From contig NZ_JABAIT010000001.1 of assembly GCF_012843265.1 (NCBI RefSeq), positions 310,001-374,000 of the forward strand: a DNA stretch of 64,000 bases, in the 5' to 3' direction. This DNA is from Bacillus sp. DNRA2. GTDB lineage: Bacteria; Bacillota; Bacilli; Bacillales; Cytobacillaceae. Under the pieces are notes generated by a model that saw only the letters and a list, made by a program, of their open reading frames with translations, was not told the DNA's origin and did no database searches. Of this stretch, positions 6,969 to 15,130 are shown one piece after another (position 1 is the first letter of the stretch; every line of letters starts with the position of its first letter). The translations under genes were made by a program, and so were the position numbers.

Positions 6969-7844
6969 ATGGAATATATTCAGATTGGTTCGATTACGAT
7001 TGCCCTAAAATGGCTCATCCTCGGTGGCGCAATCCTATTTGGTCTTATTCTTGTCAAACTAATGCTCAATCGCACCCAGACAAAGGAAATTAGTAAAAAC
7101 GTATTCGAACTTATGACTGACAGTCTTTTTTGGGGCTTTATTATATGGAAGTTAAGTCTTATCATATTTGAGCCAAGCTTGGTGTTTAAAAGCCTACTCT
7201 CCTTATTGTATTTTACTGGTGGCACTAAAGGTCTCGTCTTTGCGATCATGTTTGCACTCATTTATTTTTTTGTAAAATCAACATATCGAAAAGTACCCCA
7301 AAAGTTAGCGGTACAGACAATTATTATGTTTATATTTATAACCATAATTACGAATCAGATTACAGGCTTTCTGTTAATAGATAGAAAAGAACAAGTAAAC
7401 GAATCACAAATAGAAGGGGTTCAAATAGGGAATTTAGCTCCTGACTTTCAATTGGAATCTGTTACCGGAAACGCGGTAAAGCTTTCAGATATGCGTGGGA
7501 AGACTGTCATTGTGAATTTCTGGGCAACCTGGTGCCCGCCCTGCAAAGCGGAAATGCCGCATATAGTAGAATTTTATGAAGAATATCGTAAAGATGGAGT
7601 TGAAATTCTTGCGGTGAATCTAACAACATCAGAAAAGAATCCAAAACATATTAATCAATTTATGGAGGATTACGGTATATCGTTCCCAGTGCTATTAGAC
7701 GTAAACGGAGTGGTCGCCGATACTTACCAGGCTATGACAATTCCAACAAGTTATGTAATTGACCCGAGCGGAAAAATTGTTCAAAAAATTACTGGACCTG
7801 TCGATAAGGAAAAACTTAAGAAACTGATCAGTAACGCTGATTGA
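6969..7844 (+). CDS. Membrane-anchored TlpA/ResA-like thioredoxin
   Basis: 291 residues in two parts. Residues 1-140 contain about four membrane helices (10-32, 50-68, 86-104, 115-136). Residues 152-290 form a TlpA-type thioredoxin domain facing outside, starting APDFQLESVTG, with active site NFWATWCPPCKAEMP (Cys189, Cys192), the family insert after the second strand, and cis-proline MTIPTSYVID. Such proteins reduce extracytoplasmic disulfides, e.g. for cytochrome maturation. The multi-span N terminus, unlike the single anchor of ResA, suggests it may receive electrons through the membrane; this is inference. It lies in the sulfur block between two operator-controlled genes. Confidence 0.85.
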   Translation: MEYIQIGSITIALKWLILGGAILFGLILVKLMLNRTQTKEISKNVFELMTDSLFWGFIIWKLSLIIFEPSLVFKSLLSLLYFTGGTKGLVFAIMFALIYFFVKSTYRKVPQKLAVQTIIMFIFITIITNQITGFLLIDRKEQVNESQIEGVQIGNLAPDFQLESVTGNAVKLSDMRGKTVIVNFWATWCPPCKAEMPHIVEFYEEYRKDGVEILAVNLTTSEKNPKHINQFMEDYGISFPVLLDVNGVVADTYQAMTIPTSYVIDPSGKIVQKITGPVDKEKLKKLISNAD

Positions 7845-7865
7845 TTAGTATATTAAAATAATAAA

Positions 7866-7910
7866 AAACTGATGATGTGAGCATAATAATGAGCATCATC
7901 AGCTTTTTAT
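7866..7910 (+). terminator. Terminator after the TlpA-like gene
   Basis: CTGATGATG (7869-7877) pairs perfectly with CATCATCAG (7894-7902), followed by CTTTTTATTT. Confidence 0.8.
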
Positions 7911-7920
7911 TTATAATTTG

Positions 7921-7971
7921 TTGACAACGGATTTGGTTTTTATTATTATACTAATATACCTATGCGGGTAT
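7921..7971 (+). promoter_or_regulatory. SigA promoter and CsoR/CstR-like operator, DsrE-like gene
   Basis: Consensus -35 TTGACA (7921-7926), 17-bp spacer, TATTAT (7944-7949). ATACC-TATGC-GGGTAT (7956-7971) overlaps the expected transcription start. It has the same half-sites and five-base spacing as the motifs at 6432 and 8425. Confidence 0.65.
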
Positions 7972-8007
7972 AGGTTTCGTTTCAATAACATTTTGGAGGA
8001 ATTACAC

Positions 8008-8403
8008 ATGACAACAAGAGTAGCAATTATCGCAAGTAATGGTGGATTATTTGATGCATATAAAGTTTTTAATATCGCAACAGCTGCAGCTGCCTCAGAC
8101 CAAGAAGTAGCCATTTTCTTTACATTTGAAGGATTAAATTTAATTCATAAAGAGGCAAACGCACAACTGCCAATGCCTGAGGGAAAAGAGCATTTCGCAG
8201 AAGGTTTTGCGAATGCCAATGTTCCGGCAATTCCAGAGTTAGTAGCGATGGCTCAAGAGTTAGGGGTTAAATTTATCGGGTGCCAAATGACGATGGATGT
8301 TATGGGATTAGAGTTAGAAGCCTTTGTAGATGGTGTTGAAGTTGGAGGCGCTGTAACATTTTTACAGTTTGCCAAAGATGCAGATATTACCCTAACGTTC
8401 TAA
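8008..8403 (+). CDS. DsrE/DsrF/DrsH-like sulfur-relay protein
   Basis: 131 residues, DsrE-like alpha/beta fold: TTRVAIIASNGGLFDAYKVFNIATAAAASDQEVAIFFTFEGL at the N terminus, and GVKFIGCQMTMDVMGLELEAF with a conserved Cys (about residue 92) at the expected sulfur-carrier position, then GVEVGGAVTFLQFAKDADITLTF. Such peroxiredoxin-like sulfur carriers accept or pass persulfide in trans-sulfuration with rhodanese and TusA partners, both of which occur as domains of the next gene. The start ATG follows TGGAGGA by seven bases. Its own promoter and operator precede it. Confidence 0.85.
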   Translation: MTTRVAIIASNGGLFDAYKVFNIATAAAASDQEVAIFFTFEGLNLIHKEANAQLPMPEGKEHFAEGFANANVPAIPELVAMAQELGVKFIGCQMTMDVMGLELEAFVDGVEVGGAVTFLQFAKDADITLTF

Positions 8404-8424
8404 TCAATTTTTTTCGTTAATATT

Positions 8425-8440
8425 ATACCTCGGTGGGTAA
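8425..8440 (+). promoter_or_regulatory. CsoR/CstR-like operator, CoA-disulfide reductase gene
   Basis: ATACC-TCGGT-GGGTAA, the third copy of the ATACC-N5-GGGTA motif, 50 bp ahead of the GTG start. TATACT at 8444 could be a -10, but no good -35 is seen, so transcription may also read through from the DsrE-like gene. Confidence 0.55.
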
Positions 8441-8489
8441 TCATATACTAATATTGGGTGAAGAGACAGTCAACTAGGAGGAAACAACA

Positions 8490-10427
8490 GTGACAAAAAA
8501 GGTGATTATTGTTGGTGGTGTTGCAGGTGGTGCAACAGCAGCAGCGAAGCTAAGACGTATTAGTGAAGATGTGGAAATTATTCTTGTTGAACGTGGAGAA
8601 TATATTTCGTTTGCCAACTGTGGTTTACCATATTACATTGGTGAAACAATAAAAGATCGCAGTAAGCTATTAGTGCAAACGGTTGAAGGAATGTCTGCCC
8701 GTTTTAACATGGATATTCGAAATTTAAGTGAAGTATTGAGCATAGATCCTGAAAATAAAAAGGTTACCATTAAGAACTTAACAACAAATGAGCAATACGA
8801 GGAAAGCTACGACAAGCTCTTGTTATCACCAGGTGCGAAACCAATTGTGCCACCGATTCCTGGACTTGAAGAGAATGAAAGTCTGTTTACACTAAGGAAT
8901 ATCCCGGATACAGATAAAATTAAAGCTTATGTTGATGAGCAAAAGCCACAAAAAGCGGTTGTAATCGGTGGTGGTTTTATCGGAATTGAAATGGCTGAAA
9001 ACCTTGTTGATCGTGGTATCGAAGTGACAATTGTTGAAATGGCTAATCAAATCATGGCGCCAATTGATTTTGAAATGGCGAGCATTTTACATCGACATTT
9101 ACAAGAAAAAGGGGTTCGGCTCGTTCTTGAAAATGGCGTGAAGTCATTTGCCAAAAAGGGTAAAATGGTTCTTTTATCAGATGGAACAGAAATTGAGACA
9201 GATATGACGATTCTATCAATCGGAGTTAGACCGGAAAACGAACTGGCAAAAGCGGCTGGATTGGAATTGGGTGACCGTGGCGGCATTATTGTGAATGAAT
9301 ATCTCCAAACCTCTAATGAAGACATATTTGCTGTTGGTGATGCAGTTGAGATTGTCGATTATATTAGTGGTACAAAGGCAATGATTCCATTAGCTGGACC
9401 AGCGAATCGCCAAGGCCGAATTGCCGCAAGCAACATGATGGGTAAAAAAGAGGAATATCAAGGAACACTTGGGACCTCAATTGCCAAAGTATTTGATTTA
9501 GCAGTGGCCGCAACTGGTAATAATGAAAAAACGTTAAAGCGTTTAGGCGTTCCTTATGAAGTGGTTCATATCCACCCAAGTTCTCATGCGGGATATTATC
9601 CTGGTGCAGCACCAATTTCATTAAAATTAATCTTTGACAAAGAAACTGGGAAAATTTACGGTGCACAAGCTGTGGGTGCGGATGGTGCCGACAAACGAAT
9701 TGATGTAATTGCAACAGCCATTAAAGGTGGTTTAACGGTTAAGGATTTAACAAACATAGAGCTATCTTATGCGCCACCGTTTTCATCCGCAAAAGATCCG
9801 GTGAATATGGCTGGATATGTGGCTTCTAATATTATTGAAGGTGAAATGGAACATGTTCAATGGCATGAAATTGATGAGATTGTCGCTAATGGTGGTCTAC
9901 TAATCGACGTCCGTGAGCCAATGGAGCGAGAATTTGGCTTTATTGAAGGATCAATCAATATTCGACTCGATGACTTAAGAAACAGATTAAATGAGATACC
10001 AAAAGATCAAACTGTTTATGTAAGCTGTCAGGTTGGTCTGCGTGGCTATTTAGCCAGCCGGGTTCTTAAAAATCATGGCTATCACGTTAAAAATGTTGAT
10101 GGTGGTTGGAAAACATACTCTGCTGTTTACGGCTCTAATATTCAAACAAATGTAGAAACGACAACAAACGACCGCGGTGAAACGGTTGTTGAAAATAACA
10201 TGAACACAGATGTCGTTTTAGACGTTGCAGGTCTTGCTTGTCCGATGCCAATTGTAAAATTAAAAAAGGGCATTGATACTTTAACAAGTGGTCAGGTGAT
10301 TGAGCTTCAGGCGACAGATCGTGGTGCGTTAAATGATATTCCTGTGTGGGCTAAAAACGCAGGACATGAATTATTAAAAACAGAACAGGAAAATAAAATC
10401 ATTAAGTTTTGGATTAAGAAAAAATAA
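8490..10427 (+). CDS. CoA-disulfide/persulfide reductase fused to rhodanese and TusA domains
   Basis: 645 residues with three domains. Residues 1-445: FAD/NAD disulfide reductase of the CoA-disulfide reductase type, with FAD motif IIVGGVAGGATAAAKLRR, single active-site Cys44 (SFANCGLPYY), NAD motif VVIGGGFIGIEMAENL near 157-172 and FAVGDAVEI in the second FAD site. About 455-550: rhodanese domain, catalytic Cys513 in VSCQVGLRG. About 572-645: TusA/SirA domain with LACPMP, Cys584. The reductase-rhodanese pair is known as CoA-disulfide or NAD(P)H-dependent persulfide reductase; the added TusA domain gives an internal sulfur-relay partner. GTG start follows TAGGAGGAA. A role in polysulfide or sulfane-sulfur handling is strongly suggested by its neighbours. 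Confidence 0.92.
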   Translation: MTKKVIIVGGVAGGATAAAKLRRISEDVEIILVERGEYISFANCGLPYYIGETIKDRSKLLVQTVEGMSARFNMDIRNLSEVLSIDPENKKVTIKNLTTNEQYEESYDKLLLSPGAKPIVPPIPGLEENESLFTLRNIPDTDKIKAYVDEQKPQKAVVIGGGFIGIEMAENLVDRGIEVTIVEMANQIMAPIDFEMASILHRHLQEKGVRLVLENGVKSFAKKGKMVLLSDGTEIETDMTILSIGVRPENELAKAAGLELGDRGGIIVNEYLQTSNEDIFAVGDAVEIVDYISGTKAMIPLAGPANRQGRIAASNMMGKKEEYQGTLGTSIAKVFDLAVAATGNNEKTLKRLGVPYEVVHIHPSSHAGYYPGAAPISLKLIFDKETGKIYGAQAVGADGADKRIDVIATAIKGGLTVKDLTNIELSYAPPFSSAKDPVNMAGYVASNIIEGEMEHVQWHEIDEIVANGGLLIDVREPMEREFGFIEGSINIRLDDLRNRLNEIPKDQTVYVSCQVGLRGYLASRVLKNHGYHVKNVDGGWKTYSAVYGSNIQTNVETTTNDRGETVVENNMNTDVVLDVAGLACPMPIVKLKKGIDTLTSGQVIELQATDRGALNDIPVWAKNAGHELLKTEQENKIIKFWIKKK

Positions 10428-10446
10428 AACTTAATAATAAATGATG

Positions 10447-10494
10447 AAGGAGTCAAGCGATATCCAGACCAGGATAATGTTTGACTCCTTTTAA
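10447..10494 (+). terminator. Terminator closing the sulfur block
   Basis: AAGGAGTCAA (10447-10456) pairs perfectly with TTGACTCCTT (10481-10490), then TTTT; the loop itself holds GATATCC/GGATAA complementarity. Confidence 0.85.
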
Positions 10495-10729
10495 TGTTTA
10501 AATATTTATTCGTTCATATTCAGTTTTTAGCCTTTCCGGCAAGAAGACTCCATCTGATTTGTGTTGCGGGTGAAGCCCAACAATTCAGGTGGAGATGAAT
10601 TGACGTCAGCCGTTAGGCTGAAGTGTTTTTGAATTCTTTTTCTCAATAACGGAGCAAATATTCGATTCTCGTTTTGTCTATTGCTAAAATTAAATTACAT
10701 TAAATTCAACTTGAAAGGCGGTGAACAAA

Positions 10730-12073
10730 ATGACAAGGAAAAAGGCAATTAAAGTATTGCGAAAGCAAAAGAAAACGGAAAACATTCAACGATTCACTCA
10801 AAAACAGAACTTAGGACGAGCTAGTCTTACGGCTAAAGAATTTCGGTTACTTCAACGTATGACTCATAGTTCAAAAGCACTGCGGAATGTTGGGTTATAT
10901 GCGATAAAACAATGTTCCTTAAACAACAATAGGATGGCAACGGTGAAAGAAGTAGATACTGCCATGCAGACCGATGTCAACTATTGGGGTGTGCAATCGA
11001 ACTCGGTTCAAGCTATACGTAGAACACTATTTTCAGAGGCGAAAAGCTTTTTTAAAGCATTGGAACAGTGGAAGAAGAATCCAGAAAAATTCACTGGTCG
11101 TCCGAGGTTTCCGAAGTATTCCGGCTCCACTGAAAAACGAATTATTGAAATCTATCAAATTCCAAAAGCAGATAAAGACGGATACTGGTCAATTCCAATG
11201 AATGTGGAATTCAGAAAACGTTTCGGTTCTATCAAAATCCGTATGCCGAAGAACTTATTAAACCAGAAAATCTCCTACATTGAAATCAAACCAAAGCAAA
11301 AAGGTCGGTTCTTTGAGGTGCATTACACTTATGAAGTGCAAATCGCTCAAATGAAAAAACAGCCTACAACCACAGTGAACGCTTTAAGTTGTGATTTAGG
11401 TGTAGATAGATTGTTAAGCTGTGCGACAAATATAGGGGATACCTTCTTAATTGATGGGAAAAAGTTAAAATCTATCAACCAATACTTTAATAAAGCCATA
11501 AGTAATTTACAGCAGAAAAATATCGAAAACGGCATTTCTAAACGGGTCGTGACCAACAAACTAGCTGGGTTTTGGAATAAACGAGAGCACCAAATCAATG
11601 GATACTTTTCACAAGCCGTCGGCTTGTTGTTTAAAAAGGTAAAAGAATTCAACATTGATACAATCGTAATTGGCTATAACGCGGGCTGGAAACAAGAATG
11701 TGATATGGGGAAAAGGAACAATCAGCAGTTTGTCCAAATTCCATTTCAGAAACTCATATCTGCCATAGAAAATAAATGTTTAAAAGAAGGCATCCGTTTT
11801 CTCAGACAAGAAGAAAGCTATACCTCAAAAGCTAGTTTTCTAGACAAAGATACCCTTTCTGTTTGGTCAAAAGATGATAAAACCACCTATAAATTCAGTG
11901 GAAAGCGCATCACCCGTGGTTTGTATCAAAGTAAATCTGGACAATGCATTCATGCCGACATCAACGGAGCATTGAATACATTAAGAAAATCAGAAGTTGT
12001 AGAATTGGATGAAAATTTCAAAGTGAAAACACCAATCCTATTAAAAGTTCAAAAACGTAAGGCTGTTGTCTAG
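10730..12073 (+). CDS. tnpB: TnpB, RNA-guided endonuclease of an IS605-type element
   Basis: 447 residues. The C-terminal half is a RuvC-like nuclease: ALSCDLGVDRLLS with Asp222 (first catalytic Asp) and CIHADINGALNTLRK with Asp410 (third). At the second site the usual Glu after the beta-strand is replaced: the strand reads IDTIVIGYNAGWKQE, with Gly where canonical TnpB has Glu, while Glu361/Glu362 lie in RQEESYTSKASFLD. The usual zinc finger (two CxxC) between YTSK and the last Asp is also absent. Both traits match a widespread TnpB subgroup and do not by themselves mean inactivation. ATG 10730 was chosen because AAGGCGG lies eight bases upstream. TnpB cuts DNA guided by right-end RNA and helps retain the element. 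Confidence 0.9.
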   Translation: MTRKKAIKVLRKQKKTENIQRFTQKQNLGRASLTAKEFRLLQRMTHSSKALRNVGLYAIKQCSLNNNRMATVKEVDTAMQTDVNYWGVQSNSVQAIRRTLFSEAKSFFKALEQWKKNPEKFTGRPRFPKYSGSTEKRIIEIYQIPKADKDGYWSIPMNVEFRKRFGSIKIRMPKNLLNQKISYIEIKPKQKGRFFEVHYTYEVQIAQMKKQPTTTVNALSCDLGVDRLLSCATNIGDTFLIDGKKLKSINQYFNKAISNLQQKNIENGISKRVVTNKLAGFWNKREHQINGYFSQAVGLLFKKVKEFNIDTIVIGYNAGWKQECDMGKRNNQQFVQIPFQKLISAIENKCLKEGIRFLRQEESYTSKASFLDKDTLSVWSKDDKTTYKFSGKRITRGLYQSKSGQCIHADINGALNTLRKSEVVELDENFKVKTPILLKVQKRKAVV

Positions 12074-12372
12074 CGCATGGCTTAGTGGGTGTGTCAACCA
12101 TCCGTGTGTACACGTCACATATGTGCCGGGGCTTGTAGTACATGGTTCGTAAGGCTATGACTTCACCGAATTCGTTCGGAGAACCTTAACTTATTACAGG
12201 GAGGGTGCAAGTGGGAAAACGATAGTTCGTCGCCAGTACCGACCAAAAACTAACTTGGGGTGCTACCGTAAGGTGGCATGAACGCTAGAGCGTCAAATAG
12301 TCTAGCAATAGACGAGAAGACCTAGAGTTCTAACTCAAGCCCCCACTGAAAAGATTCACCTCAGTGGGGGTA
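12074..12372 (+). ncRNA. Putative omega (right-end) RNA scaffold of the TnpB element
   Basis: 300 gene-free bases after tnpB with several hairpins: GCTACCGTAAGGTGGC, GAACGCTAGAGCGTC, AGTCTAGCAATAGAC and the terminal stem CCCCCACTGA/TCAGTGGGGG. In TnpB systems the guide RNA scaffold spans the tnpB 3' end and right end, and the guide is the flanking DNA. Here the first guide bases would be kinase sequence after about 12375. The position and folding support the call; the RNA ends are not known. Confidence 0.6.
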
Positions 12373-13230
12373 GTTGACCGACCGATCATTGAAGCGATGG
12401 AAATGATTGCCCAAGGAAATTTCAATATTGATTTATCTGTGTTCATCAAGCAAGTACATTCACCTGAAAATCCACTATATGAAGTGGCCCAAAGTATTAA
12501 TCACATGGCGAATGAATTGGGGCAATTGGAGAAAATGCGCCAGGAGTTCATCTCCAATGTCTCCCATGAAATCCAATCGCCGCTCACGTCAATTAGTGGG
12601 TTTGCTCATGCGCTAAAACAAAATGACTTGTCAGTGGAGGAACGACATCATTATCTTAGTATTATTGAAGCAGAGAGTAAACGCCTCTCTAAGTTAAGTG
12701 AAAATTTGTTAAAGCTCACGTCATTGGAGGCCGAACATCCAACGGTGGACCCCAAAAACTACCGGCTCGATCGTCAGCTACGGCGAATTGTCCTTTCATG
12801 TGAACCGCAATGGAATGAGAAACAAATCGAAATGGAGGTTGAGCTTGATCCGGTAAGCATCGATGCGGATGAGGAGCTAATGGATCAGGTGTGGATTAAT
12901 TTGCTTCATAATGCGATTAAGTTCACTCCTTCAGGTGGAAAAATCATGATGGATTTACGAGTCATGGATAATAAGGAAGTAGGAGTTCGTATTCAAGATA
13001 CAGGAATTGGAATGACAAAGGATGTCCAGATGCGGATTTTTGAACGCTTTTTTAAGGGTGATAAGTCTAGAAATCGATTAATGGATGGAAATGGTTTAGG
13101 ACTTTCGATTGTGAAGAAAATTATTGATTTGCATCAAGGGAAAATAACAGTTGAAAGTACAGAAGGTGAAGGGACGACCTTTACGATATTGCTTCCACTA
13201 ACAGATTTAAGACCAACTGCAGAGTATTAG
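12364..13230 (+). pseudogene. Histidine kinase, 5'-truncated by the TnpB element
   Basis: The open frame begins inside the element's right end and encodes only the cytoplasmic part of a sensor kinase: end of a HAMP domain (RPIIEAMEMIAQGNF), HisKA with SNVSHEIQSPLTSISGF (phospho-accepting His68 of the open frame), then HATPase with N box NLLHNAIKF, G1 DTGIGM, F box and G2 GNGLGLSI. The sensor domain, both membrane helices and the response regulator normally encoded upstream are missing, and no ribosome site precedes the GTG at 12364. It is best read as a deletion remnant of a PhoR/WalK-like kinase. A soluble fragment could still be made if translation starts at an internal ATG such as 12397. 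Confidence 0.85.
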
Positions 13231-13256
13231 TACTGTGCTGTTGGTCTGTTTTTTTT
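13210..13256 (+). terminator. Terminator overlapping the end of the truncated kinase gene
   Basis: AGACCAAC (13210-13217, within the last codons) pairs with GTTGGTCT (13240-13247), then GTTTTTTTT. Confidence 0.8.
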
Positions 13257-14280
13257 ATAAGTGATAGTAATTTCTTATTTTCGGAAAGTGAATGATGAGT
13301 TTTGTGTAGCTACCTTGCTCTGATTCAATCGTAAGCCGATGGCCAAGCTTTTGTGCAAGCTGTTTGGCAAGATAAAGACCGATACCCGTTGATTTGGTAT
13401 GGCTGCGCCCAGTTGCGCCAGTAAAGCCTTTATCAAAAACACGACCTATATCCTCAGGGGAAATCCCGATACCATTGTCTTGAATGATTAGACGTTTTGC
13501 CTTATTGTCCTCATCAAAATAAACCGCAATTTCACCGCTAACATCGGTGTACTTTAATGAATTGGCAAGGATTTGATCGACGATGAAGCCGAGCCATTTG
13601 CTGTCGCTATGGACAAACTGCTCCATATCTTTCATCTCGAACCTAATAGCTTTATTAATAAACAGCTTTGCATATTTTTTGACGCTGTTTTTAACAATTT
13701 TATTCAGAGATATCTCAGCGATAAAATAGTCTTTTGAAAACGTATCAATGCGAGAGTAGTAGAGTGCTTGCTCGACATATTGATCAATTTTATTCAGCTC
13801 ATCCTCTAACTTATCGACGACAGAATCGACAGTTTTGCCCGAACTATTTTCCATAATTAGTCGACTGGCAGCAATTGGCAGTTTGACCTCGTGTATCCAT
13901 GTCATGATAAAATCTTGCCCATCACGTTTTTCATCAAGAAGTGTTTGGAGCTGTTTATCGTTTTCAGCAATGAATTTTTCGATAAGCTCAAGAAACAGCT
14001 TGTGCTGAGTATTCTGGGGTTCTGGAAGAATAGCGGCTATTTCTCTCTGCTTGCTGTCAATGGCTCCTTTTAATTCAAGGTAAAACCTTCTATGGTGGAA
14101 ATAACCTGCCGTCAAATATCCAACTGCAAATATCATACAACTGATATTCATGTATAAAAGATTGCTCAACAGTGGCTCACCATCAACGCTGACAATGAGG
14201 ATAATCGAGGTGAAGACCATGACAATCATGAAAAATAACAGGAAATAACGCTTATCCTTTACATACTCAATAAAACTCAT
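13255..14280 (-). CDS. BceS-like intramembrane-sensing histidine kinase
   Basis: 341 residues. Two membrane helices (about 12-31 and 39-59) are joined by a very short outer loop, so there is no sensory domain, the hallmark of Bce-type kinases that read the transport state of their ABC partner. The H box is FIMTWIHEVKLPIAASRL (His near 130), followed by the ATPase part: N box LANSLKYTD, DNGIGI and GIGLYLAKQL. It overlaps the response regulator by four bases (ATGA) and diverges from the cognate ABC transporter genes. Likely role: sensing peptide antibiotics together with the BceAB-like complex. Confidence 0.9.
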   Translation of the reverse strand: MSFIEYVKDKRYFLLFFMIVMVFTSIILIVSVDGEPLLSNLLYMNISCMIFAVGYLTAGYFHHRRFYLELKGAIDSKQREIAAILPEPQNTQHKLFLELIEKFIAENDKQLQTLLDEKRDGQDFIMTWIHEVKLPIAASRLIMENSSGKTVDSVVDKLEDELNKIDQYVEQALYYSRIDTFSKDYFIAEISLNKIVKNSVKKYAKLFINKAIRFEMKDMEQFVHSDSKWLGFIVDQILANSLKYTDVSGEIAVYFDEDNKAKRLIIQDNGIGISPEDIGRVFDKGFTGATGRSHTKSTGIGLYLAKQLAQKLGHRLTIESEQGSYTKLIIHFPKIRNYYHL

Positions 14281-14948
14281 TGGATCATGTATCCTTCCCC
14301 TTTTTTCGTCAAGATAAAGCTGTCTTTGCCTAACTCGGCTAGCTTTTTGCGAAGGCGATTGATATTGACAGTCAGCGTATTATCATCAACAAAGCTTTCG
14401 TCCTTCCAGAGACTGCGCATGATTTTGTTCCGACTGACGATCGCCCCTTTTTGCTGCATTAAGATCCGCAAAATAATAAATTCAGTTTTTGATAGGTCAA
14501 TTTTTGCTTCGCCACAAAAAACCTCCCAATCCTTTAAGTTAAGGACGACTCCATTATGTTCGAGGACACTTGGTTGTAAATCAATATAAGAATAGGCACG
14601 GCGCAATAGTGCATTGATCTTTGCGACCAGCACATCGGTATCAAAGGGCTTTTGAATAAAATCATCTCCACCCATATTCATTGACATCACCATGTCCATC
14701 GGTGTATTTCTGGATGAAATGAAGATAATCGGTACCTTTGAAACTTCACGAATCTTATTGCACCAGTAAAATCCGTCAAAGGCGGGTAAATTAATATCTA
14801 AGAGAATGAGGTGAGGATTTTCATTAATAAATTGCTGGAGGATATCATCAAATTCTTCAACTTTAGCGATCTCAAAGCCCCATTTGATAAGTGACTCACC
14901 AAGCATATCTTTTATCGTTGGATCATCCTCTACAATCATGATTTTCAT
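14277..14948 (-). CDS. BceR-like response regulator (OmpR family)
   Basis: 223 residues. Receiver domain 1-115 with acidic pocket DD (9-10), phospho-acceptor Asp in LILLDINLPAFDG (about 52), Thr/Ser ISSRNT and Lys in IQKPFD. The C-terminal winged helix (130-223) has LSKTEFIILRILMQQKGAIVSR and VNINRLRKKL. First gene of the regulator-kinase unit. It probably binds the TTACA-N4-TGTAA repeat in the divergent region and activates the ABC genes, as BceR-type regulators do. Confidence 0.9.
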   Translation of the reverse strand: MKIMIVEDDPTIKDMLGESLIKWGFEIAKVEEFDDILQQFINENPHLILLDINLPAFDGFYWCNKIREVSKVPIIFISSRNTPMDMVMSMNMGGDDFIQKPFDTDVLVAKINALLRRAYSYIDLQPSVLEHNGVVLNLKDWEVFCGEAKIDLSKTEFIILRILMQQKGAIVSRNKIMRSLWKDESFVDDNTLTVNINRLRKKLAELGKDSFILTKKGEGYMIQ

Positions 14949-15019
14949 AACATAACCTCCGTGTGGTTCTACCCCTTCATCTTTATACTATCCCATAAAA
15001 AAACGGGAATGCAATCGTA

Positions 15020-15055
15020 CTTACAATATTGTAAGGTTGTATGCCGGATCTGTAA
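15020..15055 (+). promoter_or_regulatory. BceR-type binding site upstream of the ABC transporter operon
   Basis: CTTACAATATTGTAAG (15020-15035) is a perfect palindrome matching the TNACA-N4-TGTAA motif known for BceR-like regulators. A further half-site TGTAA (15051-15055) follows two helical turns later, as for the secondary site described for such promoters. TAGAAT at 15082 is a plausible -10. The ATPase gene starts at 15131. Confidence 0.72.
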
Positions 15056-15130
15056 GCTTTGATTATGGATGATTACGGTAGAATGAAAGTATCAAAGGAT
15101 TGCAACTTTTAAACTGGAGGATTGACATAG

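Larger units (their letters stand above)
10540..12380 (+). mobile_element. IS605-type TnpB-only element (IS1341-like), boundaries approximate
   Basis: The element consists of a structured left end, tnpB, and a 300-bp structured right end; there is no tnpA, as in IS1341-type elements. The left end holds an imperfect large hairpin (CTCCATCTGATTTG at 10548 against CAATTCAGGTGGAG at 10581, enclosing GTTGCGGGTGAAGCCCAAC) and a small AGCCGTTAGGCT hairpin. The right end finishes in a strong hairpin with stems CCCCCACTGA and TCAGTGGGGG (12343-12369) followed by TAGTTGAC. It abuts coding sequence for the middle of a histidine kinase; left of the element there is no matching kinase 5' part, so the insertion was accompanied by deletion. 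Confidence 0.8.

Noticed and set aside
12364-13230. Intact soluble histidine kinase
   Set aside because: The frame opens inside the element's right end, lacks a ribosome site and begins in mid-HAMP; partner regulator and sensor domain are missing.
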